From: Acidimicrobiia bacterium
Lineage (GTDB): Bacteria > Actinomycetota > Acidimicrobiia > Acidimicrobiales > Bin134
Assembly: GCA_022819825.1 (NCBI GenBank)
Contig: JAJEGM010000027.1
Span: 1 to 55,014 of the forward strand
Direction: 5' to 3'
Length of the DNA stretch: 55,014 nucleotides
The notes beneath the pieces were generated by a model that saw nothing but the letters and a program-made list of their open reading frames with translations, was not told the DNA's origin and searched no databases. The translations under genes were made by a program, and so were the position numbers. Each line of letters begins with the position of its first letter. The first letter of the stretch is position 1. Shown piece after piece: positions 32,376-40,654 of this stretch.

Positions 32376-34274
32376 GTGGGCTGGGGAGGGTATTTCGGCG
32401 GGCCCCAGGCCCAGAGCGCGGCCCGCGACGCCGGGCTCCCCCATGCCGGAGTGCCCGGCAACCTGCGAGTCCAGGTGGAGGAGGTGCTGAGGAAGGAGCC
32501 GGAGTATCCCCCGGTAGATGTCGACTTCAGCCACCGCCAGCCCGCCGACCCGCCCCTCACTCTGCGCACCTTGCTGTGGCCCTTCCGGCGCCAATTGGCC
32601 ATCGCGCTGCTGTTGGTGGTGATCGAGTCGGCCATGATGCAGACGGGCCCGCTGCTGGCCCAGATAGGCATCGACCACGGCGTGCGGTCGGGCAACCTCC
32701 AAGTGCTCCTGGTGGTGGCCGCCGTGTTCTTGAGCACGGTGGTGGCCCATGCATTCAGCTCGTCATTGCGCATTCGCTATACCGGCAAGCTGGGCGAGCG
32801 GCTGATGTACGCCTTGCGGATGCGGGTGTTCTCCCACTACCAGCGGCTGTCGCTGGACTTCTTCACCAGGGAGAAGGCGGGCGTACTGATGACCCGCATG
32901 ACCAGCGACATCGAGGCCCTGACCGTGCTGTTCCAAGAGGGCCTGGTGAACTTCGCGGTGCAAACGCTGGTGCTGGCGGTGATCACCGGTGTGCTGTTCT
33001 ACCTGAATCCGCTGCTGGCGGTGCTGACCCTCGTGATCGTGGTGCCGGGCACGTTCGTGCTCAGCATCTGGTTCCGGAGGGTGTCAAACCTGTACTACGG
33101 GCTGGTTAGAGACCGCATAGCCGACGTGCTGGCCGACTTGCAGGAGAGCCTGGCCGGCATCCGGGTGATCACCGCTCACAACCGCCGGCGCCACAACGTC
33201 GTCCACCACAACAATGTGGTGGGGCGGCACAAGGACGCCAACTTGGCCGGAGTGCGGGCCGCGTCCATCTACGCCCCCACCACCGAGGCCATTGTGATCA
33301 TCGGCCAGGCCCTCCTCGTGGTGATCGGCGGGACCATGGTGATCAACGGGAGCCTGACCCCCGGTGAGCTCACGGCCTTCGTGCTGTACCTGACCTTCTT
33401 CTTCGCCCCCATCCAGCAGCTGGTGCAGCTCTACAACGGCTATCAGCAGGGGCAGGCTTCGGCCAAGAAGCTGCGCGAGGTGCTGATGAACGAGCCCTCG
33501 GTGGTGGAGGCCCCTGATGCCGTGGAATTGCCCCCCATCGAGGGAGAGATCACTCTCGACCAGGTGAGCTTCGGATATGAGGACGACACCCCGGTGCTGC
33601 ACGACGTGAGCTTGCGGCTGGCACCGGGCGAGAGCCTGGCGGTGGTCGGGCCCACCGGGGCGGGCAAGTCCACGGTGGCCAAGCTCATCGCCCGGTTCTA
33701 CGACCCCCAGCAGGGCACGGTCTGCATCGACGGCCACGACCTTCGCACGGTTACGTTGCCCTCGCTCCGCCGCCAGTTGGGGGTTGTGCCCCAGGAGCCG
33801 TTCTTGTTCTACGGATCCATCCGCGACAACGTGGCCTTCGCCCGGCCCGAAGCATCGATGGCCGAGGTGTTGGAGGCCTGTCGGGCGGTGGGGTTGACCG
33901 AGCTCTTGGAGCGGCTGCCCGATGACGTGAACTCCCAAGTACACGAGCGGGGAGCTTCCCTGTCGGCCGGCGAGCGGCAGCTTCTGGCTCTGGCCCGGGC
34001 GTTTCTGGCCCGGCCCCGGGTGCTGGTGCTGGACGAGGCCACCTCCAACCTCGACCTGCGATCGGAGTCGAAGATCGAGACCGCTTTGGACGTGGTGCTG
34101 GAGGGGCGGACGGCCATCATCATCGCCCACCGGCTGGCCACCGCCATGCGAGCCGACCGGATCGCGGTGGTGGAAGACGGCAGGATCACCGAGATCGGCA
34201 CCCACGATGAGCTGGTGGCCCAAGGCGGCCACTACGCCGAGATGTACGCCACCTGGATGGCCCACGCCAACTGA
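32376..34274 (+). CDS. ABC exporter half-transporter, catalytic-site subunit
   Basis: 632 residues, starting at a GTG 2 bp after the stop of its partner. N-terminal extension of about 70 residues, then six membrane helices (LLWPFRRQLAIALLLVVIES onward) and the nucleotide-binding domain. Walker A is GPTGAGKSTVAK, Walker B VLVLDEATSNLD with catalytic Glu, and the switch His is in IIIAHRLAT. The signature is ASLSAGERQ rather than LSGGQ, the degenerate half that faces the partner's Asp-type site. Forms an exporter heterodimer with the preceding product under the MarR gene. Substrate unknown. Confidence 0.88.
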   Translation: MGWGGYFGGPQAQSAARDAGLPHAGVPGNLRVQVEEVLRKEPEYPPVDVDFSHRQPADPPLTLRTLLWPFRRQLAIALLLVVIESAMMQTGPLLAQIGIDHGVRSGNLQVLLVVAAVFLSTVVAHAFSSSLRIRYTGKLGERLMYALRMRVFSHYQRLSLDFFTREKAGVLMTRMTSDIEALTVLFQEGLVNFAVQTLVLAVITGVLFYLNPLLAVLTLVIVVPGTFVLSIWFRRVSNLYYGLVRDRIADVLADLQESLAGIRVITAHNRRRHNVVHHNNVVGRHKDANLAGVRAASIYAPTTEAIVIIGQALLVVIGGTMVINGSLTPGELTAFVLYLTFFFAPIQQLVQLYNGYQQGQASAKKLREVLMNEPSVVEAPDAVELPPIEGEITLDQVSFGYEDDTPVLHDVSLRLAPGESLAVVGPTGAGKSTVAKLIARFYDPQQGTVCIDGHDLRTVTLPSLRRQLGVVPQEPFLFYGSIRDNVAFARPEASMAEVLEACRAVGLTELLERLPDDVNSQVHERGASLSAGERQLLALARAFLARPRVLVLDEATSNLDLRSESKIETALDVVLEGRTAIIIAHRLATAMRADRIAVVEDGRITEIGTHDELVAQGGHYAEMYATWMAHAN

Positions 34275-34279
34275 GCACC

Positions 34280-35077
34280 ATGGGCAGCCAGACGCGGACT
34301 TTGGCGCTGCGGATGACCGGGGTGGGATTCACTCGTGACAAGCGGCCCATCCTTTCCGGCGTGGATTGGGAGGTGGCTACCGACCAACGGTGGGTGGTGC
34401 TGGGGGCCAACGGCTGCGGCAAGACCTCGCTGCTGCGGATCGCTGCTCTCTATGAGCACCCCACCACCGGGACCGTCGAAGTGCTGGGCCAGCGTCTGGG
34501 CCAGGTGGACGTGCGCCGTCTGCGGCATCGGGTGGGGTTCGTATCCCCTGCGCTGGCCCAGATGCTGCGGCCCCATCTGAAGGCAGTGGATGTGGTGATG
34601 ACCGCCCGCCACGGCGCCCTGGAGCCGTGGTGGCACGACTACACCGATGACGACCGGGAGCGGGCGGCATTGCTGCTGGAGCAGGTGGGAGCGGGGGGGC
34701 TGGGCGACCGCACCATCGCGACCTTGTCGTCGGGCGAGCGCCAACGGGTGCAGATCGCCCGCAGCCTGATGACCGATCCCGGTTTGGTCCTTCTGGACGA
34801 GCCCGCCTCCACCCTGGACTTGGGCGGCCGAGAGATGCTGGTGACCGACCTCGCCCGCCTGGCCGCCGACCCCGGCGCCCCTCCCCTGGTGATGGTCACC
34901 CACCGCACCGAGGAGATCCCCGCCGGCTTCACCCACGCCCTGCTCCTGCGCCAGGGCCAAGTGCTGGCCCAAGGCCCCCTGGAAGAAGTGCTGACCTCCG
35001 AATCCCTCTCAGCCTGCTTCGGCCTCCCCCTAGAACTAGAGCACCGCAATGGCCGCTGGCACTCCCAAGCTTGCTGA
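34280..35077 (+). CDS. ABC transporter ATP-binding protein, stand-alone
   Basis: 265 residues with Walker A LGANGCGKTSLLR, signature TLSSGERQR, Walker B LVLLDEPASTLD and H-loop VMVTHRTEEI. Overall pattern (MTGVGFTRDKRPILSGVDW; VGFVSPALAQML; VDVVMTARHGALEPWW) resembles YlmA/ModF-type ATPases related to the iron-complex and molybdate importers. It lies 5 bp after the exporter pair and so belongs to the same transcript, but it has no membrane partner in the window. It may serve a transporter encoded elsewhere or have a non-transport role. Confidence 0.8.
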   Translation: MGSQTRTLALRMTGVGFTRDKRPILSGVDWEVATDQRWVVLGANGCGKTSLLRIAALYEHPTTGTVEVLGQRLGQVDVRRLRHRVGFVSPALAQMLRPHLKAVDVVMTARHGALEPWWHDYTDDDRERAALLLEQVGAGGLGDRTIATLSSGERQRVQIARSLMTDPGLVLLDEPASTLDLGGREMLVTDLARLAADPGAPPLVMVTHRTEEIPAGFTHALLLRQGQVLAQGPLEEVLTSESLSACFGLPLELEHRNGRWHSQAC

Positions 35078-35123
35078 GGTGGAACTCCCCGAAATTGTCA
35101 CTGCTGCGATGTAACTTCGATAG

Positions 35124-36587
35124 GTGGGATCTGCCCGGCCTAGACAAGGCACGGCTACCTCCAATTTCGGAGTAAGCCGGCGAGAAGGACACGATTCCTC
35201 CGCGTTCTATGGCCGGTTTCCGGTGCCAGAAATCAGCGAGGCCAATGACGTCTCCCCTCCGGCTTGCCTTGACCAGATCTGGGTTGGCGATGCCCGCAAG
35301 ATGGACCTGCACGGGCAGGTCGCCGACGACTCCGTGGCGCTGGTGGTCACCTCGCCGCCCTATTTCGTGGGCAAGGAATATGAGGAGGCGGTGGGCCAGG
35401 GCCACATCCCAGCCGACTATGTCGACTTCTTGGACATGCTGGAAGAAGTCTTCTCCCAGTGCGTGAGCAAGCTGGAACCGGGCGGGCGCATGGCGGTGAA
35501 CGTGGCCAATCTGGGGCGTCGGCCCTACCGGTCTCTGTCGGCTGACGTGACCGCCATACTTCAAGACCGCTTGGGGCTGCTGCTTCGGGGCGAAGTGATC
35601 TGGAAGAAGGCTTCCAGTGCAGGGGGCAGTTGCGCCTGGGGCAGCTTCCAGCGGCCGGGAAACCCGGTATTGCGGGACATTACCGAACGAGTGGTGATCG
35701 CCTCCAAAGGGCGCTTCGACCGGGCTCTGACCGCAGCCGAGCGGGCGGCTCAGGAGCTGCCCTCCGAGGGAACTGTCTTTGTGGATGAGTTCATGGAAGC
35801 CACTACCGACATATGGGAAATCTCCCCAGAGTCAGCCACTCGTGTCGGCCATCCTGCCCCGTTCCCGGTGGAACTGCCCCAACGGCTGATCGACCTCTAC
35901 ACCTACCGGGGCGATTTGGTGCTCGATCCCTTCGTTGGGGCAGGGACAACAGCTGTTGCCGCAGTTCGCACCGGACGGCACTACGTGGGCTTCGACACCG
36001 ACGCCGACTACATCGAGTTGGCCGAGCAGCGCATCGCCGACGAACGCGAACGACTCAAGAAGCGATCAGACAAGCTCCAGTGGCAGGTCACGGTCGCTCC
36101 TTCTGCCAGTAGAGCCGAACCTGAATGGAGCGACAACTTCCAAGTCCGGGCCGTGCAACAAGGCCGAAAGGCCCAGGAATTGGCGCACGAAATTCTCCAA
36201 CAGTGCGGATTCCGAGATATCCGAGAGAAGGTTCGTTTCCCCTGCGGGGTGGAGGTCAACTTCAGGGCTGTCGACCAATTGGGCCAAGAATGGCTGTTCG
36301 ATGTGTCCGGTGCTTTCAGCGTGACCCAGCGCCCTGGGCTGCGCCGCACCGACACACTGTGGAAGGCGCTGGGCAGAGCCTCTGTTCTCCACGCCGAGGG
36401 AAAGCATCCTCGATTGGTGCTGTTGACCACCGACCGACCGGCATCCAATAGCGCAGGACATCGGGCACTAGAAGCAGTCAAAGGGGACGACCAGCCGGTC
36501 TTCGATGTCATCGAGATGCTTGCTGAGGCCGACTTGGAGCGCCTAGCCGAACTAGCCGAGGGCCGATTCCGAAGTTCTAGCCCCTAA
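35124..36587 (+). CDS. DNA methyltransferase (beta-class, N4-C or N6-A) with extra C-terminal domain
   Basis: 487 residues. Motif IV TSPPY at 76-80 precedes motif I DPFVGAGTT at 268-276, the beta-class order. WVGDARKM, EPGGRMAVNVANLGRR, RGEVIWKKASSAGG and GFDTDADYIELAEQRI fit the TRD-like core. SPPY suggests cytosine-N4 or adenine-N6 methylation. After about residue 330 comes a domain of ~150 residues with GVEVNFRAVDQLGQEWLFDV and RRTDTLWKALGRA that looks nuclease-like (PD-(D/E)xK style), although a complete D-ExK motif is not obvious. No separate restriction gene is nearby. The GTG at 35124 is the longest start; a GTG at 35223 (VPEISEAND) is the likely alternative. Ends with a 4 nt convergent overlap with the next gene. 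Confidence 0.8.
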   Translation: MGSARPRQGTATSNFGVSRREGHDSSAFYGRFPVPEISEANDVSPPACLDQIWVGDARKMDLHGQVADDSVALVVTSPPYFVGKEYEEAVGQGHIPADYVDFLDMLEEVFSQCVSKLEPGGRMAVNVANLGRRPYRSLSADVTAILQDRLGLLLRGEVIWKKASSAGGSCAWGSFQRPGNPVLRDITERVVIASKGRFDRALTAAERAAQELPSEGTVFVDEFMEATTDIWEISPESATRVGHPAPFPVELPQRLIDLYTYRGDLVLDPFVGAGTTAVAAVRTGRHYVGFDTDADYIELAEQRIADERERLKKRSDKLQWQVTVAPSASRAEPEWSDNFQVRAVQQGRKAQELAHEILQQCGFRDIREKVRFPCGVEVNFRAVDQLGQEWLFDVSGAFSVTQRPGLRRTDTLWKALGRASVLHAEGKHPRLVLLTTDRPASNSAGHRALEAVKGDDQPVFDVIEMLAEADLERLAELAEGRFRSSSP

Positions 36588-37540
36588 AGGGAGATGACTT
36601 GGCCGCCTTGTTGGGTGGCTTGCCAGCGGAGGGCTTTGCGTTCGGCGAAGCCGATGCCGCCGTTCATTATCAGCGCGATCAGGGCCAGGATGAACACGAT
36701 GGCGAAGGTGTCGCCGTAGGAAAGCTGGTTGGCTGCGGTGATGAGGCGCTGGCCAAGGCCCCGGCGGGCCGAGAAGATCTCACCGAACACCACCGCCAGC
36801 ACCGAGATGACCGCCGACAACCGCAGCGCGCCGAACACCGCCGGGGTGATGCCGGGCAGCGTGACCTTGGTAAAGAGCTGCCGCTGGGAGGCGCCCATGG
36901 TGCGGGCCACCAGGTCCAAATCGGGATCGACCAATGCGACCGCGGCCTGGGTGGGCACCTGCACGATGAAGAACACGATGATCACGGCCAGGACCACCTT
37001 GGAGGTCTCGCCCACGCCGTAAACGATCAAGATCAGCGGCAGGAAGGCGATCTTGGGCATGGCGTTGATGACCACGATGAAGGGCCCCATAGTCTTGGCC
37101 GCCCTCCGGAAGCGTCCCAGAATGATGCCGATGACCAATCCGAGGATCGAGCCGATGACGAAGCCGAACAACGCCTCCTTCACCGTGACCCAGAGGTCCT
37201 GCCAGAACAGCTTCTCGTGGTAGATCTGGGTGAAGTACTCCCAGGTCTCACCGGGACTGGCCCGAAACGTCTCGGGCACATCGGGGAACGGCTGGATGCC
37301 GGCAATCGACAATGCGTCCCAGCCATTCCAAACGACCTCGTAGTGCCACAGCGCCCAGATTGCGAACAGGATCCCGATCCTCAATATCTGCACCGGGATG
37401 TCGAGCTGGCGCAGCCGATAGGCCCAGATCGACTCGTGAGGAATCAGCGCCTCCACTTCCTCCTGGCTGAGGGCATCGGCCAACCGGATTTGGTCGGCCA
37501 TGTCGGCTTCCCGAGGCTCGTCGACGTCAGACGATCTCAC
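36584..37540 (-). CDS. ABC importer permease (SsuC/TauC-like)
   Basis: 318 residues from a GTG at 37540 that overlaps the ATPase gene end by 14 nt; an ATG at 37501 is possible. After a ~60-residue N-terminal cytoplasmic segment there are about six membrane helices. The EAA loop is GASQRQLFTKVTLPGITPAVFGALRL, with FSARRGLGQRLITAANQLSYGDTFA downstream, as in NitT/TauT-family permeases. It works with the adjacent ATPase and the tandem binding protein to import a small solute, probably a sulfonate, sulfate ester or similar compound given the sulfatase genes beside it. Confidence 0.88.
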   Translation of the reverse strand: MRSSDVDEPREADMADQIRLADALSQEEVEALIPHESIWAYRLRQLDIPVQILRIGILFAIWALWHYEVVWNGWDALSIAGIQPFPDVPETFRASPGETWEYFTQIYHEKLFWQDLWVTVKEALFGFVIGSILGLVIGIILGRFRRAAKTMGPFIVVINAMPKIAFLPLILIVYGVGETSKVVLAVIIVFFIVQVPTQAAVALVDPDLDLVARTMGASQRQLFTKVTLPGITPAVFGALRLSAVISVLAVVFGEIFSARRGLGQRLITAANQLSYGDTFAIVFILALIALIMNGGIGFAERKALRWQATQQGGQVISL

Positions 37541-38303
37541 CGCGCAGCTCCTCCCAAATCTTGTGCTCGGTCTCCCGGAACACCGGGTCGAACCGGAGCT
37601 CGTCGATCACCCGGGGCCGGGCCAAATCGACGATGGTGTCCGACTTGATGCGACCGGGACGGGCGGTCATCACCACCACCCGATCGGCCAATAGCACGGC
37701 CTCTTCGAGGTCATGGGTTACGAAGATGACCGTCTTGTGGGTCTCGTACCACAGTTCCAAGAACTCGGACTGGACGGTGAGGCGGGTCTGGGCATCGAGG
37801 GCGCCAAAAGGCTCGTCCATGAGCCACAGGTCGGGGTCGATGGCCAGCGTGCGGGCGATGGCCACCCGCTGGCGCATGCCCTGGCTGAGCTGGGAGGGGA
37901 ACGAGTCGGCGAAACCCTCCAGCCGCAGCTTGGCCAGCAACTCCATGGCCCGCTCGCGCCGCTCCCCCCGGGGCACACCCCGGAACTCGAGCCCGAGCTC
38001 GACGTTGCGGCGAGCGGTGCGCCAGGGGCTCAACCCCGAGCGGGCCAGCATGTAGCCGATGTCGTCGCTGGGACCGTCGATCTCCTCGCCATGGCGCATC
38101 ACCGAACCCCGGGTGGCGCCGATGATCCCGGCCAGCATGTTCAAAATGGTGGTCTTGCCGCAGCCGCTCGGCCCCACCACGGCCACGAACTGGCCGGGCG
38201 GGATGGAGAGGTCGATGTCTTGGACGGCGAGCACCGGCTCGTCTTTGGGGTGATCGCCCCCGAAGATGAGGGTCACATCCCTTAACTCGACCGCTGGATT
38301 CAC
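37527..38303 (-). CDS. ABC importer ATP-binding protein (SsuB/TauB-like)
   Basis: 258 residues from a GTG at 38303. Walker A GPSGCGKTTILNMLAG, Q-loop IGYMLARSGLSPWR, signature QLSQGMRQRVAIARTLA, Walker B LWLMDEPFGALDAQTR and H-loop VIFVTHDLEEAVLLADRV are all canonical for NitT/TauT-family importers. Energises the permease encoded next. Separated by 79 bp from the binding-protein gene upstream, a gap filled by a strong hairpin. Confidence 0.92.
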   Translation of the reverse strand: MNPAVELRDVTLIFGGDHPKDEPVLAVQDIDLSIPPGQFVAVVGPSGCGKTTILNMLAGIIGATRGSVMRHGEEIDGPSDDIGYMLARSGLSPWRTARRNVELGLEFRGVPRGERRERAMELLAKLRLEGFADSFPSQLSQGMRQRVAIARTLAIDPDLWLMDEPFGALDAQTRLTVQSEFLELWYETHKTVIFVTHDLEEAVLLADRVVVMTARPGRIKSDTIVDLARPRVIDELRFDPVFRETEHKIWEELRGEIV

Positions 38304-38331
38304 AACGCCACCATCAAGACACCTTAGTCAG

Positions 38332-38378
38332 CCCCTCCGGTCGGGCGGCCTGACCAGACCGCCCGACCAGAAGAGGGG
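38332..38378 (-). promoter_or_regulatory. intercistronic hairpin between binding-protein and ATPase genes
   Basis: A 10 bp perfect stem GGTCGGGCGG / CCGCCCGACC at 38339-38348 and 38359-38368 encloses a 10 nt loop, and a further 6 bp pair CCCCTC / GAGGGG lies outside it at 38332-38337 and 38373-38378. It starts 5 bp after the binding-protein stop. There is no clear U-run on the transcript, so partial termination or protection of the upstream mRNA from 3' decay are both possible. Either would give more binding protein than transporter. Confidence 0.6.
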
Positions 38379-38382
38379 TTGG

Positions 38383-40545
38383 CTATGGAGAAACTGTGAA
38401 ATCGTCGAAGTCCTGGGGCTCTTCGAGGATGCCTCGGCCGACGGCGTAATCCACGTTGTTCTGGAGCCGGGCGGGCTGGAGCGCGCCGTTGAGCGAGAAG
38501 ATGCCGATGTTCCTCTCATAGACGATCTCGGCAACTTCGCCTTCCAACCCGAGGAAGCTGTTCATCAGCTCCAGGGTTGCATCGCGGTTGGCGGGATTGC
38601 GCAACCAGTCCATGGCGCCTCGCACTGCCTGGGCATAGATGGCCACCGTGTTGGGATTGTTGTCGAAGAATTCCCGGGAAGTGGTATTGACCGCCGACGG
38701 CCAGTCGAGTTCGTCGGGGAACTGGCCGGCTCGCAATGAGAACGGCGCATACCCGATGTCTTCGAACTCCGCCTGGCTCAGGCCGGGCTCGAAGGTGATG
38801 GCCCAGTCCACCTCACCGGAGGAGAGGGCGGCCAACGTGGTGCCCGAAAGGCCGGTGGCGATATAGGTGGCATCGTCGGGATTGAGGCCGGCCGAGTCAT
38901 AGAGCTGGCGGGCGATCTGCTCGGCCGCCGCCCCGCGGGCCACAACACCCACCCGAGTGCCGTCCAGCGCGGCCATGGTGCAGTCGATATCGCCCTGCTC
39001 GCAGTCGATCTCTCCGAAATTGCTGCTGACCACGATGTCGAAGAAGTGCTTGTCCTGGATCTGCTGGAACATCACCACATCGAAGCCCGCCTGGCGGATG
39101 CCCAGCATGTTGTCGGGCGTGTTGACCGAGAACTGGACCTCGTTGGCAATCAGCGCGGCTGCATTGGCCGGACCGGAGGTACACTGGACGAACTCGCCGG
39201 TAACCCCGCGGTCTCCCAACATGCCCTTCTCCACGGCAACTTGCACCGCCAGCCCGTTGAACGAGGGCGCCTGGCAAATGCGGACCAGATCGGTCTCCGG
39301 CACGAGAGCCTCGGGCAGGATGACATCGATACCCGGACCCACCGCGAACTCGCCGAATTCCTGGGCCTCGGCGAGGATGCCTCGGCCAACGGCGTAGTTG
39401 ACGTTGTTGGTGATCCGGACCGGGTCGAGCTCAGCGGTAACCGTCATCGAACCGATGTTGTTGTCGAATATGTACGCAGCCATTTCAGGGTCAAGGCCCA
39501 GATGGGCGTCCAACTCCTCCAAGACCGCGTCGCGGTTGGCCGGGTCGCGCAACCACTCCATGGCTTCGAGGATCGCCGCTCGATAATGCAAAACGGTGTT
39601 GGGATTGGCATCCCAGTAAGAGCGAGCGGTGAGCATGATCGCCGATGGCCAATCCAATTCGGTCGGCCCATCCCCCGCCCGCAGCCGGAACGGGGCGTAG
39701 CCGATGTCATCGAGTTCGGCTGTGCTCAAACCGGGCTCAAAGGTGATTGCCCAATCCACCTCGTCAGCGTCCAAGGCGGCCAGCGTGGTGCCAGCCAAGC
39801 CGGTGGCGATGTAGGTGGAATCGTCGGGGTCGAATCCGGCGGAGTCCAAGAGCTGGCGGGCGATCTGCTCGGCGGCGACCCCCCGGGCCACCACGCCAAC
39901 TCGAGTGCCGTTGAGCGCGGCCATGGCGCACTCCCAATCGCCCTGCGGGCAGTCGATTTCGCCGAAGTTGTTGCTGACCACAATGTCGAAGAAGTGGTTG
40001 TCGACGACCTGGGCAAACATCACCACGTCGAAATCTGCGTTGCGGATCCCCAGCATGTTGTCGGGGGTGTTCAACGCGATGTCAACCTGGCCGGAGACCA
40101 AGGCGGCGGCTTGGGCGGCACCGGAGTGGCAGGCCACGAAATCCATCTCGAATCCCCGGTTCTCGGCGAAGCCTCTATTGGCCATCACCTTGGCATAGAT
40201 CTGCGTGAAGGACGGCGCGTCGCACACCGTGACCACTGTGTCTTCGGGGGGCCCGATCTCCTCTATGACAACGGCGTCCTCTGCCATGCCGTCGCCGGAA
40301 TCGTCGCCAGCCATGTCGCCGGAGTCATCGGCCATGTCGTCGCCGGAATCGTCGCCAGCCATGTCGCCGGAGTCATCGGCCATGTCGCCGCCGGAATCGT
40401 CGGCGGTCCCGTCATCGCCGGAATCATCCGAAGACGCCGCCGGGCCCGCTCCAGGGTCGTCATCGTCATTGCCACAAGCGGTGGCAACCAACGAAAACGC
40501 CAGAAGAATGGCGAAAAGCGAATACAGCCAAGAACGCGTTTTCAT
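38383..40545 (-). CDS. ABC importer binding lipoprotein with two fused NMT1-like domains
   Basis: 720 residues, about double the usual size. The ATG at 40545 has a GAGGGGG ribosome-binding site and begins a lipoprotein signal ending in ATAC with Cys24. A low-complexity Asp/Gly/Met linker (DDSGDMAGDDSGDDMAD) follows to about residue 95. Two homologous substrate-binding domains then lie at about 108-400 and 420-720. Shared motifs include APSF, NTPDNMLGIR, DVVMFxQ, HFFDIVVSxNFGEIDC, GTRVGVVARGxAAEQIARQL, DWAITFEPGLS and NYAVGRGIL, the second being written as DYAVGRGIL near the end. Delivers solute to the adjacent SsuBC-like transporter. The two domains differ around the substrate loop, so they may bind related but different ligands. 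Confidence 0.88.
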   Translation of the reverse strand: MKTRSWLYSLFAILLAFSLVATACGNDDDDPGAGPAASSDDSGDDGTADDSGGDMADDSGDMAGDDSGDDMADDSGDMAGDDSGDGMAEDAVVIEEIGPPEDTVVTVCDAPSFTQIYAKVMANRGFAENRGFEMDFVACHSGAAQAAALVSGQVDIALNTPDNMLGIRNADFDVVMFAQVVDNHFFDIVVSNNFGEIDCPQGDWECAMAALNGTRVGVVARGVAAEQIARQLLDSAGFDPDDSTYIATGLAGTTLAALDADEVDWAITFEPGLSTAELDDIGYAPFRLRAGDGPTELDWPSAIMLTARSYWDANPNTVLHYRAAILEAMEWLRDPANRDAVLEELDAHLGLDPEMAAYIFDNNIGSMTVTAELDPVRITNNVNYAVGRGILAEAQEFGEFAVGPGIDVILPEALVPETDLVRICQAPSFNGLAVQVAVEKGMLGDRGVTGEFVQCTSGPANAAALIANEVQFSVNTPDNMLGIRQAGFDVVMFQQIQDKHFFDIVVSSNFGEIDCEQGDIDCTMAALDGTRVGVVARGAAAEQIARQLYDSAGLNPDDATYIATGLSGTTLAALSSGEVDWAITFEPGLSQAEFEDIGYAPFSLRAGQFPDELDWPSAVNTTSREFFDNNPNTVAIYAQAVRGAMDWLRNPANRDATLELMNSFLGLEGEVAEIVYERNIGIFSLNGALQPARLQNNVDYAVGRGILEEPQDFDDFTVSP
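40291..40402 (-). repeat. 48 bp tandem repeats coding the acidic linker
   Basis: Two identical 48 bp units (40291-40338 and 40339-40386) plus a partial third encode the repeating DSGDMAGDDSGDDMAD-type linker of the binding lipoprotein. Period 48 is 16 codons, so length variants stay in frame. Confidence 0.85.
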
Positions 40546-40603
40546 GGAGTCCCCCTCGGGCAGGCGCGGTTGCGCGACGTTCAGGCCGATAGTCCACCAC
40601 CAA

Positions 40604-40609
40604 ATTATA
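40604..40609 (-). promoter_or_regulatory. candidate -10 box for the importer operon
   Basis: TATAAT on the minus strand at 40604-40609, 58 bp upstream of the binding-protein start codon, within the 109 bp divergent gap shared with the sulfatase gene. No convincing -35 hexamer at the right distance, so confidence is low. Confidence 0.25.
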
Positions 40610-40654
40610 GGAAGCGCAAGATATGCGGCCCGGCGCGCCGCTACGCTGCCCTCG

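Noticed and set aside
40261..40430. CRISPR-like array suggested by repeated units in the binding-protein gene
   Set aside because: Repeats are contiguous, without spacers, and in frame with the Asp/Gly linker. They are protein-coding tandem repeats.
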